Positions 33,138 through 41,792 of a stretch of 64,000 bases of DNA are shown piece by piece. The position numbers and the translations under genes were made by a program. The notes beneath the pieces are model-generated. The model was given only the letters and a program-made list of their open reading frames with translations. It was not told where the DNA came from and searched no databases. Each line of letters starts with the position of its first letter. Positions within the stretch are counted from its first letter, which is position 1. The stretch is from Oryzomonas sagensis (lineage in GTDB: Bacteria > Desulfobacterota > Desulfuromonadia > Geobacterales > Pseudopelobacteraceae), in contig NZ_VZRA01000001.1 in NCBI RefSeq assembly GCF_008802355.1, positions 736,524-800,523 on the forward strand, written 5' to 3'.

Positions 33138-34022
33138 ATGGGTCTTACATCCGCAATGTTTACCGGCGTCAGCGGCCTTCTGGCCAACGCCGATGCCATC
33201 AACGTCATAGGCAACAACCTGTCCAACGTCAACACCGTCGGGTACAAGGACTCCCGTACGCTCTTTTCCGACATGCTGTCCCTGAACGTCGGCAACAATT
33301 CCCAGATCGGCACCGGCGTGAAGGTGCAGAAGATCGACAACCTGTTCTCGGCCGGGTCGTACGAGAGCAGCACGAACGTCACCGACGTGGCCGTGCAGGG
33401 TGACGGCTTTTTCGTACTGGCCAGCCCGAATGCCACCACGGCTACCGCCTCGACGGCATATTACACCAGGGCCGGCTCCTTCCGGCTCGACAGCACCGGC
33501 TTCGGCCTGGTGAACCCCGATGGCTACAAGGTGGTCGATACGGCCGGCAACGCCATTGTGTTCAGTCAGACAGCAACGGACGCCGCCGGCAACACCCTTC
33601 AGTTCCAGAAGGTTTCCGCCATAGACTCGACCGGCACCCTCTCGCTGCTGTACGCGGACGCCAACGGCAATACGGCCACCCTCCCCTATGCCGGGGCGGG
33701 CGTTGCCCCGACACCCGCCTCGACGGCGGTGAAGATGGCCGAGGCCAAGATTCCCAACCCCCAGGGCATGCTTAAGCAGGGGGGGACGCTCTTCACGCTG
33801 ACCGCCGCCTCGGGTACCCCGACGACTCCGGCGACCGGCGTCTTCGCCAGTGCCAACGGCACCAGCGAAAAGCTCCTCTCCAACGACCTCGAGTACAGCA
33901 ACGTGGACATGGCGACGGAGTTCGTGAACATGATCACCACCCAGCGGGCCTATTCCGCCAACTCCAAGACCATCACCACGGCGGACCAGATGACCCAGGA
34001 AGTGTTGAACCTTAAACAGTAA
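33138..34022 (+). CDS. flgE: Flagellar hook protein FlgE (short form)
   Basis: 294 residues, against about 400 in enteric bacteria. The N-terminus MFTGVSGLLANADAINVIGN and NLSNVNTVGYKDSRTLF, the DVAVQGDGFFVL motif and the C-terminal EYSNVDMATEFVNMITTQRA plus SKTITTADQM are all intact. The loss is in the outer surface domains between about residues 140 and 240. It polymerises into the hook. GGAGGCATCACC precedes the ATG. A strong hairpin follows the gene. Confidence 0.92.
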   Translation: MGLTSAMFTGVSGLLANADAINVIGNNLSNVNTVGYKDSRTLFSDMLSLNVGNNSQIGTGVKVQKIDNLFSAGSYESSTNVTDVAVQGDGFFVLASPNATTATASTAYYTRAGSFRLDSTGFGLVNPDGYKVVDTAGNAIVFSQTATDAAGNTLQFQKVSAIDSTGTLSLLYADANGNTATLPYAGAGVAPTPASTAVKMAEAKIPNPQGMLKQGGTLFTLTAASGTPTTPATGVFASANGTSEKLLSNDLEYSNVDMATEFVNMITTQRAYSANSKTITTADQMTQEVLNLKQ

Positions 34023-34046
34023 ACAGGCATCGGCACGGGCACCGAG

Positions 34047-34074
34047 GCGCGTCCCGCAAGAGCGGGACGCGCCT
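34047..34074 (+). terminator. Strong hairpin after flgE (terminator or 3' stabiliser)
   Basis: GGCGCGTCCCGC-AAGA-GCGGGACGCGCC is a perfect 12-pair stem with a 4-base loop 24 bases after the flgE stop. Only TT follows, so termination would be partial. It may allow more hook than fliL-operon transcript. Confidence 0.65.
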
Positions 34075-34092
34075 TGAGGCCGGTTTAATTGG

Positions 34093-34108
34093 TTGCATTG
34101 GCATGCAA
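34093..34108. promoter_or_regulatory. Small palindrome upstream of fliL
   Basis: TTGCAT-TGGC-ATGCAA is a 6-base inverted repeat in an AT-richer stretch 68 bases before fliL. It could be a protein-binding site or part of a new promoter for fliL. No convincing -35/-10 or -24/-12 pair is seen around it. Confidence 0.3.
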
Positions 34109-34175
34109 TAAGTTTTAATAAAGATACGACGTTCCACTTTACTGGAATCAGCATTGATGCGCACGGAGGAAGAAG

Positions 34176-34718
34176 ATGGCCAAGGACGATCAGGCTGCTG
34201 TTGAAACGGAAGGCGGAGGCGGCAACAACAAGCTGTTTATCATCATCGGGGCTGCCGTTGCAGTAGCGGTTATCCTGGGTGCCGTTGTCTTCATGTTGGG
34301 TGGCAAGGGCGACAAGAAGGATAAGAGCAAGGATGAGGCCAAGGTCGAAGGCAAGGCCGACACCAAGGCCGAGGGCGCCAAAGGCGGCGAAGCGGGCGGC
34401 AAGGATGGCGCGGCCGCCAGCAACATCTATCCCTTGGAACCGTTCATTGTCAATATCTACGACGGCCAGGAACTGCGCTACCTCAAGGTCAAGGTGGAGA
34501 TGGAGATGGTCGGGGCCGGGGTCAAGGCGGAGATCGATGCGCGCCTGGCGCCCATCAGGGATGCGATCCTGGTGTTGCTGAGCGCCAAAACCCTCCAGGA
34601 CATCCAGGACGTGCAGGGGAAAAATCAACTCAAGGATGAGATCCTGGGAGCGATAAACAAGGTCCTCCCGCCCGGCAAGATCGCCAGGGTCTACTTTACC
34701 GATTTCGTCGTCCAGTAG
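34176..34718 (+). CDS. fliL: Flagellar basal-body-associated protein FliL
   Basis: 180 residues with a single membrane helix (about 19-43, FIIIGAAVAVAVILGAVVF). A Lys/Glu/Ala-rich linker follows to about 85, then the periplasmic FliL domain (YPLEPFIVNIYDGQELRYLK; FTDFVVQ at the end). FliL rings support stator function and torque. GGAGGAAGAAG precedes the ATG. It is the first gene after the flgE hairpin. Confidence 0.92.
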   Translation: MAKDDQAAVETEGGGGNNKLFIIIGAAVAVAVILGAVVFMLGGKGDKKDKSKDEAKVEGKADTKAEGAKGGEAGGKDGAAASNIYPLEPFIVNIYDGQELRYLKVKVEMEMVGAGVKAEIDARLAPIRDAILVLLSAKTLQDIQDVQGKNQLKDEILGAINKVLPPGKIARVYFTDFVVQ

Positions 34719-34734
34719 GGCAGCGCCGCCGATT

Positions 34735-35715
34735 ATGGAAAAAATCCTCACAAAAGCGGAAATCGAGGCGCTCCTCAACGCCGTCTTCGACGGCAGGATC
34801 GAGCCGGAGAAGGAACTGGCCAAAACCGAAGGGACTGCCGTCAGTTACGACCTCTTTAACACGGAGGCCCACAAGGGGTTCGTCCCCAACCTGGATATCG
34901 TCTACGACAGCCTGATCCGCTATAACCGCGTCACCCTTTCCAACCGGCTGAGGAAGGTCGTCGAGATCAAGAAGGTCGGCGCCCGCTCTTACAAGTTCGA
35001 CGACTTTCTCCAGACCCTGCCGTCACCCGCGTGCATGGCCATCTTCAAGATCGAGCCGCTCAAGGGGGCGGCGCTGATCGCCTTTGACAGCCCGCTGGTG
35101 TTGGCCCTGGTCGACAGCCTGCTGGGCGGGACCGGCAATTCGAAAGGGCCTGTCGGCAACCGGCTTTTCACCTCCATCGAGGTGCGGCTGATCGAAAAGA
35201 TCGCCAAGGACATCCTGCAGGATTTCGAGAAGGCCTGGGCGCCGCTCTACGCGACCCACATGAACCTGCTGCGCATGGAGATGAACCCGCGCCTGGTCAA
35301 CATCGTCCCGCCCGAGTATCAGATCGTGGCGATGTCGCTCAAGATTCAGATCGAAGAAACCGTGGGGAACGTCGTGTTCGCCGTCCCCTACATGACCATC
35401 GATCCGATACGGGAAAAGCTCAAGGCGGGCATGCAGTTCGACCTGATGGCCATCGACCCGCAATGGTCGTACCGGCTCTCGTCCGAAATCCTCGAGGCCC
35501 CGCTTGAGGTCTCCGTGGAGATGGGCAATGCCAATATTTCCCTGCGGGAACTGCTGGACTTGGCGGCGGGCGATACGATCATGTTGGACAAACCCTGTTC
35601 AAGCGAACTGCTGGTCAAGGTTGAAGGGATGCCGAAATACGATTGCGTTCCCGGCATCCGCCATGGCAACAAAGCGATACAGATCACCAAGATAAAAGGG
35701 GGCAGCAGTGAGTGA
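34735..35715 (+). CDS. fliM: Flagellar motor switch protein FliM
   Basis: 326 residues. The N-terminal CheY-P binding motif appears as KAEIEALLNAVF (about 7-18). The GGTG-type middle signature is LLGGTGNSKGPVGNRLFTSIE, and the C-terminal SpoA domain starts near 250. It forms the C-ring and receives CheY-P. Its CheY-binding motif makes the upstream cheY a possible partner. It overlaps fliN by 8 bases. Confidence 0.95.
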   Translation: MEKILTKAEIEALLNAVFDGRIEPEKELAKTEGTAVSYDLFNTEAHKGFVPNLDIVYDSLIRYNRVTLSNRLRKVVEIKKVGARSYKFDDFLQTLPSPACMAIFKIEPLKGAALIAFDSPLVLALVDSLLGGTGNSKGPVGNRLFTSIEVRLIEKIAKDILQDFEKAWAPLYATHMNLLRMEMNPRLVNIVPPEYQIVAMSLKIQIEETVGNVVFAVPYMTIDPIREKLKAGMQFDLMAIDPQWSYRLSSEILEAPLEVSVEMGNANISLRELLDLAAGDTIMLDKPCSSELLVKVEGMPKYDCVPGIRHGNKAIQITKIKGGSSE

Positions 35716-36007
35716 CAAGCCTGAAGAGAACGAGCCGGAACAAGATAGGAAGAACCTCGACTTCATCCTTGACATCCCCTTGCAGGTGACCGTGGAACTG
35801 GGCCGTACCAAGCTTTTGGTCAAGGACGTTCTCCAGCTTAACCAGGGGGCGGTGGTGGAGTTGACCAAACTGGCGGGGGAACCTTTGGATATCTTTGTCA
35901 ACTCCAAGCTGGTGGCCCGGGGCGAGGCGGTCGTCATCAACGACAAGTTCGGCGTGCGCCTGGTTGATATCGTCAGCCCCAACGAGCGCGTGGAGAAAAT
36001 TTTGTGA
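35708..36007 (+). CDS. fliN: Flagellar motor switch protein FliN
   Basis: 99 residues from GTG 35708, essentially one SpoA domain (FILDIPLQVTVELGRTKLLV; KLVARGEAVVINDKFGVRL). It completes the lower C-ring and docks FliH. The start lies within the fliM end; its own stop overlaps the fliO start (GTGA). Confidence 0.95.
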   Translation: MSDKPEENEPEQDRKNLDFILDIPLQVTVELGRTKLLVKDVLQLNQGAVVELTKLAGEPLDIFVNSKLVARGEAVVINDKFGVRLVDIVSPNERVEKIL

Positions 36008-36417
36008 GAGGTGCGGTTGCCGCACTGCTCCTCTGCCTGCCATCCTTCGCCTGCGCCGAAAGCACCACCGGACAGGAATTCAGTTTTTTCTCCAGCTTTC
36101 TTCAGATGATCGCCGCCCTGGCCGTCGTTATCGGCCTGATCCTCGTTACGTGGCACGTTTTCAACAAGTTCACCCGGGGCGCTACGGTTGGCCGGTCCGC
36201 TACAAAGCACATCCGCCTGGTGGAAAGCCGCTACATCGCCCCCAAAAAGGCGCTCATACTTGTCGAGGTGGGCGGGGAGTATCTGCTCCTGTCGTGTACC
36301 GAGGACAGTCTCAGCCTTATCAAGCAGATCGACATGCTCGAGGAAATAGAGGTCATACCCGAGGGTAAAGGCTCCGAAAAGGGCTTTGCGGGGATTTTGG
36401 ACAGGCTACGATCATGA
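36004..36417 (+). CDS. fliO: Flagellar export gate assembly protein FliO
   Basis: 137 residues from GTG 36004. A signal-like start (to about 18) and one membrane helix (about 32-52) precede the cytoplasmic FliO domain (SATKHIRLVESRYIAPKKAL; LLLSCTEDSLSLI). FliO helps assemble the FliP ring. ATG of fliP overlaps its stop. Confidence 0.88.
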   Translation: MRGAVAALLLCLPSFACAESTTGQEFSFFSSFLQMIAALAVVIGLILVTWHVFNKFTRGATVGRSATKHIRLVESRYIAPKKALILVEVGGEYLLLSCTEDSLSLIKQIDMLEEIEVIPEGKGSEKGFAGILDRLRS

Positions 36418-37184
36418 AAATGAACAGTATGACGAAAAGGGTATGTTTCCTGGCGGTCCCCGCCCTGGCGGTGCTCCTCTCCGCCACGGCCCTGGCGGCC
36501 GAGCCGCTGCCGTTCCCCTCGCTGAATATCGGCGTCGGTACGGCGAGCAAGCCGGGCGACGTTGCCATGACCATCCAGATATTCCTGCTGTTGACGGTTC
36601 TCTCCCTGGCTCCGGGCCTCTTGATCATGACGACCTCGTTCACCCGCATCTCGGTCGTGCTTTCCTTCGTGCGCACCGCCATGGGGACCCAGCAGGCGCC
36701 GTCCAACCAGGTCATTCTGGCGCTCTCCATGTTCCTGACTTTCTTTATCATGAGCCCGGTCTGGCAGCAGATCAACAAGGAGGCCTACCAGCCCTGGAAG
36801 GCCCAGCAGATTACCCAGGATCAGGCAATGGAGCGAGCCGTCAAGCCGGTGCGCAAATTCATGCTTTCCCAGGTCAGGGAAAAGGATTTGGCGCTGTTCG
36901 TCAGTCTCTCCAAGCTGCCGCGCCCCAAGAATGCGGACGACATCCCGACCCTGACCATTATTCCGGCCTTCATGATTTCCGAGTTGCGGACCGCCTTCCA
37001 GATCGGCTTTCTGATCTATATCCCCTTTATCGTGGTCGACATGGTGGTGGCCTCGGTCTTGATGTCCATGGGCATGATGATGTTGCCGCCGGTCATGATC
37101 TCGCTCCCTTTCAAGATTCTCCTGTTTGTGCTGGTCGACGGCTGGGGCTTGGTAATCGGATCATTGGTGAAGAGTTTTGGATAA
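36414..37184 (+). CDS. fliP: Flagellar type III export gate protein FliP
   Basis: 256 residues. A signal peptide (about 1-28) is followed by four membrane helices. LLIMTTSFTRISVVLSFVRT and GTQQAPSNQVILALSMFLTF are FliP signatures, as is MGMMMLPPVMISLPFKILLF. It forms the core of the FliPQR export gate. Confidence 0.96.
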   Translation: MKMNSMTKRVCFLAVPALAVLLSATALAAEPLPFPSLNIGVGTASKPGDVAMTIQIFLLLTVLSLAPGLLIMTTSFTRISVVLSFVRTAMGTQQAPSNQVILALSMFLTFFIMSPVWQQINKEAYQPWKAQQITQDQAMERAVKPVRKFMLSQVREKDLALFVSLSKLPRPKNADDIPTLTIIPAFMISELRTAFQIGFLIYIPFIVVDMVVASVLMSMGMMMLPPVMISLPFKILLFVLVDGWGLVIGSLVKSFG

Positions 37185-37256
37185 TACACAGGCTCGGGCC
37201 ACGGCTGTGGCCGCTTTCGACCTTCGCCTTCTCCCGGGCCCCCCGCAGAGGTTTCT

Positions 37257-37526
37257 ATGACACCCGAATTTGTCGTTCAGCTCGCACGCCGCAGCTTCGA
37301 GGCGACGCTCCTCCTGGCTGCGCCACTCCTGATTGGCAGCCTGGTGGTGGGCTTGCTCATAAGCATCTTCCAGGCGGTGACCTCCATCAACGAGGCGACC
37401 CTGACCTTTGCCCCGAAGATCATCGCCGTGATGGTCGCCATGATAATCTTTTTCCCCTGGATGATGAGCTATATGAGCGATTTTACCCGCGAGGTGTACT
37501 CCTTCATCGCCACAATGCGACACTGA
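37257..37526 (+). CDS. fliQ: Flagellar type III export gate protein FliQ
   Basis: 89 residues with two membrane helices. LIGSLVVGLLISIFQAVTSI followed by NEATLTFAPKI is the FliQ signature. It is part of the FliP5Q4R1 gate. The 72-base gap before it and the 94-base GC-rich gap after it show no gene. Confidence 0.95.
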   Translation: MTPEFVVQLARRSFEATLLLAAPLLIGSLVVGLLISIFQAVTSINEATLTFAPKIIAVMVAMIIFFPWMMSYMSDFTREVYSFIATMRH

Positions 37527-37620
37527 CGTGGCGACGCATCGCTACCAAGGAGCGTTGCCCGTGGCGAGCCCGGGGCAGCCGGGTCCCGGGGCACGCCGGC
37601 TGCAGGCGAGGGATTAGGGC

Positions 37621-38415
37621 ATGTTGCCGCTGCTCCCCTTTCCCTCGCTGCGTGACGTGATCGTCTTCGCCCTGGTGCTGAGCCGGGTTGCCGGCATCTT
37701 TGCCGCGCTGCCGCTCTTCGGCGGCAGCCGCGTGCCGATGAACGTCAAGGCGCTGTTGGTCTTCATGATCACGCTGGTGTGCTTTCCCGTCCTGAAGATA
37801 ACGCCGCCGCCCATGCCCACGGACCTTTTCACCCTGGGGCTTCTCGCCCTGAGCGAGGTCATGGTCGGGCTCACGCTGGCGTTTATCGCCCAGATCGTCT
37901 TTGTGGCCGTGGAGTTCAGCGGGCAGATCATCGGCATGCAGATGGGGCTGACGATCTCCTCGATTCTCGATCCCGCCATGGGAACCCAGGTCCAGATCAT
38001 GTCCGTCCTGCAGAGCCTGTTTGCAACGCTGCTCTTTCTGGCTCTGGACGTTCACCATGTCTTCATCCGGGCCGTCGTCGACAGTTTCAGCGTCATCCCC
38101 ATAGGGGGCTGGCATCTTACCGGCGGGGTGATCACCTTTCTGGTCCAGCGGACCTCGGATATTTTCGTGATCGGCATCCGCTTGGCGGCGCCCGTCATGG
38201 TTGCCCTGCTATTGGCCAGCGTGGCCTTGGGCATCATGGCGCGGGCCTTCCCGCAGATGAATATCTTCATCGTCAGCATGCCTTTGAACATCGGGCTCGG
38301 TTTTCTCATCATGGGGGGGACGCTGCTGATTTTCTTCCACGTTCTGGAGGTGTCATTCGGCAACCTGAAGGGGCAGATCGATACCCTGTTCAGGTTGATG
38401 GCAAAGGGGGGATGA
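37621..38415 (+). CDS. fliR: Flagellar type III export gate protein FliR
   Basis: 264 residues with about six membrane helices (RVAGIFAALPLFGGSRVPMN at the first). Conserved LTLAFIAQIVFVAVEFSGQI and GIMARAFPQMNIFIVSMPL follow. It caps the FliPQR gate. GAGGGATTAGGGC precedes the ATG. The flhB start lies three bases after its stop, in the same frame. Confidence 0.95.
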   Translation: MLPLLPFPSLRDVIVFALVLSRVAGIFAALPLFGGSRVPMNVKALLVFMITLVCFPVLKITPPPMPTDLFTLGLLALSEVMVGLTLAFIAQIVFVAVEFSGQIIGMQMGLTISSILDPAMGTQVQIMSVLQSLFATLLFLALDVHHVFIRAVVDSFSVIPIGGWHLTGGVITFLVQRTSDIFVIGIRLAAPVMVALLLASVALGIMARAFPQMNIFIVSMPLNIGLGFLIMGGTLLIFFHVLEVSFGNLKGQIDTLFRLMAKGG

Positions 38416-38418
38416 CGC

Positions 38419-39492
38419 CTGGCGGAAGATTCCGACAAGCATTCCAAAACAGAACAACCGACGGCAAAAAAGCTCAGCGAAGCACGGAAAAAGGGGGCGC
38501 CGCCCAAAAGCCAGGTGCTCACCTCCTCGCTCACACTGCTGTCCGGGATTGTCAGCCTCTACATCTTCGGCAGCTACATGATGGACGGCCTGAAAAAGCA
38601 CATGGTCTCAATCCTGAGTACCATGGGCACCTTCGATCTGACCGAGTCCAACATGTACACGCTTTCGCTCAAGCTCTTCGCGCTGGTGCTCATGCTGCTC
38701 ACCCCCCTGGTGGTCACCATCATCGTCACGGCGATACTGGCGAATATCATCCAGGATAACGGGCAGTTCGAGTTTCAAACCGAGCGTCTTGCGTTCGACA
38801 TCACCCGGCTCAACCCGCTGAATGGCTTCGGCAGGCTCTTCAACAAGGATGCGCTGATGGAGATGGTGAAGTCGCTCCTCAAGCTCCTGGTGGTGGGCTA
38901 CGTCACCTATCGGGTCATGAAGGACGAAAGCCAGAACATCGCGTTTCTGGCCGAGGCCGACATCGAGGCGATCATCACCTATGTGGGCCATATAGCGTTC
39001 CAGATCATCACCCACGCCTGCGGCGTCCTGATAGTTCTCGGCGTTTTGGACCTGATGTACGTCAAGTGGCGCTACATCGACAATCTCAAGATGACCAAGC
39101 AGGAGGTCAAGGAAGAGACGAAAGAGCAGGACATCTCGCCGGAGATCAAGGGCCAGATCAAAAAGATGCAGTACCAGATGGCGCGGCGCCGGATGATCAA
39201 GATCGTCCCGACCGCCGACGTCGTCATAACCAACCCGACCCACTATGCCGTGGCCCTCAAGTACGACCGGGAGCGGATGCTGGCCCCGGTGGTCATCGCC
39301 AAGGGGGCTGACGTGATGGCGCAGGCCATCAAGAAGATCGCCAGGGAGCATAAGGTCACCCTGGTGGAAAACAGGTTCCTGGCTCGGGAACTCTACGATC
39401 AGGTCGATGAAAACGCGCCGATACCCGAGTCGCTGTATGCCGCGGTTGCCGAGGTGCTGGCGTATGTGTACCGCCTGAAGGGGAAGATGTGA
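38419..39492 (+). CDS. flhB: Flagellar type III export switch protein FlhB (CTG start)
   Basis: 357 residues if it starts at CTG 38419. That start gives AEDSDKHSKTEQPTAKKLSE, which matches the canonical FlhB N-terminus, and AAGGGGGGA lies 6 bases upstream. No ATG, GTG or TTG exists between the fliR stop and 38515, where a GTG start would delete the conserved leader. Four membrane helices precede the cytoplasmic domain with the self-cleavage motif NPTHY near residue 272. FlhB switches export from rod/hook to filament substrates. Confidence 0.93.
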   Translation: MAEDSDKHSKTEQPTAKKLSEARKKGAPPKSQVLTSSLTLLSGIVSLYIFGSYMMDGLKKHMVSILSTMGTFDLTESNMYTLSLKLFALVLMLLTPLVVTIIVTAILANIIQDNGQFEFQTERLAFDITRLNPLNGFGRLFNKDALMEMVKSLLKLLVVGYVTYRVMKDESQNIAFLAEADIEAIITYVGHIAFQIITHACGVLIVLGVLDLMYVKWRYIDNLKMTKQEVKEETKEQDISPEIKGQIKKMQYQMARRRMIKIVPTADVVITNPTHYAVALKYDRERMLAPVVIAKGADVMAQAIKKIAREHKVTLVENRFLARELYDQVDENAPIPESLYAAVAEVLAYVYRLKGKM

Positions 39493-39674
39493 TGCCCGGT
39501 GGCGGGCCGGCGATGTCGGTCAAAATTATGACAATTTCAAGAAATTGACACGCGGCGGGTACGCCCCGCATGCCCGCAAAAGGCGTTCCTGCGGGCTCCG
39601 GCGGCTCGGGGATGCCGGAGCGGGTGGTTTGATGACGGCATAATAAATGCATAAAACAAATGATTTTTGGATGC

Positions 39675-39684
39675 GTTACGTAAC
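39675..39684. promoter_or_regulatory. Palindrome in the flhB-flhA gap
   Basis: GTTACGTAAC is a perfect 10-base palindrome 20 bases before flhA. The 212-base gap (39493-39704) turns AT-rich after 39640, as promoters often do, but no clear sigma-70, sigma-54 or sigma-28 pair can be picked out. Confidence 0.3.
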
Positions 39685-39704
39685 AACGAACAACGGAAGC
39701 GGAA

Positions 39705-41792
39705 ATGGCAAACGGGACAACTGACACGATAGAATTACGGGGCTTCCGCAAAAATTCGGATATCTACGTGGCGATTGCCCTGATCGGCGTGCTCTCGCTG
39801 ATGGTCATCCCGTTGCCGGCGTTTTTCCTGGATCTGTTTCTGGCGACCAATATCACCATCGCTCTTTCCATCCTGCTGGTCTGCCTTTATACGCAGCACC
39901 CCCTCGATTTTTCCGTGTTCCCATCCGTGCTGCTCGTTACCACGCTCTTCCGCCTGGCCCTGAATATTGCATCGACCCGTCTGATCCTTCTGCACGGCAG
40001 CGAGGGGGTTGAAGCGGCCGGCGCGGTCATCAAGGCGTTCGGCCAGTTCGTGGTCGGGGGGAATTATGTCGTTGGGGCCGTCATCTTCCTGATCCTGGTC
40101 ATCATCAATTTCGTGGTCATCACCAAGGGCGCCGGGCGCGTGGCCGAGGTTACGGCCCGCTTTACCCTGGACGCCATGCCGGGCAAGCAGATGGCCATCG
40201 ATGCCGATCTCTCGGCCGGCATGATCACCGAAAAAGAGGCCAAGGCGCGGCGCATCAAGATCTCCCGCGAAGCCGATTTCTACGGCTCCATGGACGGCGC
40301 CAGCAAGTTCGTCCGCGGCGATGCCGTGGCCGGCATCCTGATCGTAATGGTCAATATCTTCGGCGGGTTGGTCATCGGCGTCTGGCAGCAGGGGATGCCG
40401 CTCCAGGCCGCGCTGGCCAACTATACCCTCCTGACGATCGGCGAGGGCCTGGTGGCCCAGATTCCGGCCCTGATCATCTCGACCGCGGCCGGCATCATCG
40501 TGACGCGGTCGGCCGACGAGAACAACTTCGGGGTCGAGATTACCGGCCAGTTCATGAACTATCCCAAGGCGTTTTACGTCTCGTCGGGGGTGCTGTTCCT
40601 GTTCGCCATGATCCCGGGCCTGCCCCACTTCGCCTTCCTGCTGCTCTCGGGCGCTACCTTGCTGGTCGGCAAGATGGCGCGGGAAAAGGCGCAGGTTGTC
40701 GCCGAAGAGGTCGGCGCGCCCGAAGCGGCCTCCGGGGAAGAGGCCATCGACCAGGCTTCGACCATCCGGCCGCTGGATGTGCTTGAACTGGAGGTCGGCT
40801 ACGGCCTCGTCCCGATGGTGGACGCCTCCCAGGACGGGGAACTGCTGGAGCGCATCCGTTCGATCCGGCGCCAGTACGCCCAGAAGATGGGGTTTGTCGT
40901 CCCCCCCATCCATATCCACGACAACCTGCAACTCAGGCCGTACGAGTACAACCTGCTTATCAGGGGGGCCCGTGTCGGCGGCAGCGAGTTGACCGGCCAG
41001 TACCTGGCTATGGATTCGGGTGCGGTGACCTCGGCCCTGCCGGGAAACGCCACCAAGGAGCCGGTGTTCGGGCTGCCGGCGGTCTGGATACGCTCCGACG
41101 ACCGGGACCAGGCCCAGGTCAGCGGCTATACCGTTGTGGACAGCACCACCGTGGTGGCGACGCATATCAGCGAGATCATCAAGCGTTATGCCCACGAACT
41201 GGTGGGGCGCCAGGAACTCCAGCAACTGCTGGACAACGTTGCGGTCAGCGCGCCCAAGGTGGTGGAAGAGCTGATCCCCAACCAGCTCAACCTGGGCACC
41301 GTCCTGCGGGTGGTCAAGGGCCTTCTCAAGGAAGGGGTGTCGATTCGGGACATGCGCACCATTCTGGAGACGCTGGCGGATTACGCCGGCCTTACCAAGG
41401 ACCCGGATGTGCTGACCGAGTTCGTGCGTCAGGGGCTCGGCCGTTTTATCGTCGATCAATACAAGCTGGACGACGACACCCTGTACCTCATCGCCCTGGA
41501 CCGCGAGGTGGAGGATGTGATCGCCGAAGCCATCCAGCCGTCCGACCAGGGGAGTTTCCTGGCGATCGAACCCAACGTCGCCCAGCAGATCATTACCACC
41601 ATCCGTGCCATGGCGGACCGTTTCGGTTCGAGCGGCGCCCAGCCGGTGCTGTTGGCGTCGCCCACCATCCGCCGGCATGTCAGGAAGCTGATCGAACGTT
41701 TTATTCCGCATATGGCGGTGCTTTCCCACAATGAAATCCCGCAGAACATCAAAATCCAGTCGCTAGGAGTGGTAAGCGTCAATGCTGGTTAA
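39705..41792 (+). CDS. flhA: Flagellar type III export gate protein FlhA
   Basis: 695 residues, normal. About eight membrane helices occupy the first 330 residues. The FHIPEP-family signature is RFTLDAMPGKQMAIDADLSA. The cytoplasmic half binds chaperone-substrate complexes and forms a nonameric ring. The ATG follows GGAAGCGGAA. flhF starts inside its last codons. Confidence 0.97.
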   Translation: MANGTTDTIELRGFRKNSDIYVAIALIGVLSLMVIPLPAFFLDLFLATNITIALSILLVCLYTQHPLDFSVFPSVLLVTTLFRLALNIASTRLILLHGSEGVEAAGAVIKAFGQFVVGGNYVVGAVIFLILVIINFVVITKGAGRVAEVTARFTLDAMPGKQMAIDADLSAGMITEKEAKARRIKISREADFYGSMDGASKFVRGDAVAGILIVMVNIFGGLVIGVWQQGMPLQAALANYTLLTIGEGLVAQIPALIISTAAGIIVTRSADENNFGVEITGQFMNYPKAFYVSSGVLFLFAMIPGLPHFAFLLLSGATLLVGKMAREKAQVVAEEVGAPEAASGEEAIDQASTIRPLDVLELEVGYGLVPMVDASQDGELLERIRSIRRQYAQKMGFVVPPIHIHDNLQLRPYEYNLLIRGARVGGSELTGQYLAMDSGAVTSALPGNATKEPVFGLPAVWIRSDDRDQAQVSGYTVVDSTTVVATHISEIIKRYAHELVGRQELQQLLDNVAVSAPKVVEELIPNQLNLGTVLRVVKGLLKEGVSIRDMRTILETLADYAGLTKDPDVLTEFVRQGLGRFIVDQYKLDDDTLYLIALDREVEDVIAEAIQPSDQGSFLAIEPNVAQQIITTIRAMADRFGSSGAQPVLLASPTIRRHVRKLIERFIPHMAVLSHNEIPQNIKIQSLGVVSVNAG

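Noticed and set aside
34099..34113. Possible sigma-54 promoter before fliL (TGGCATGCAATAAGT)
   Set aside because: GG is followed after 10 bases by GT and the -12 part reads AAGT, not TTGC.
39735..41729. Long minus-strand open frame opposite flhA
   Set aside because: Shadow of the flhA codon pattern; composition dominated by Asp/His/Gly/Arg and no ribosome binding site.
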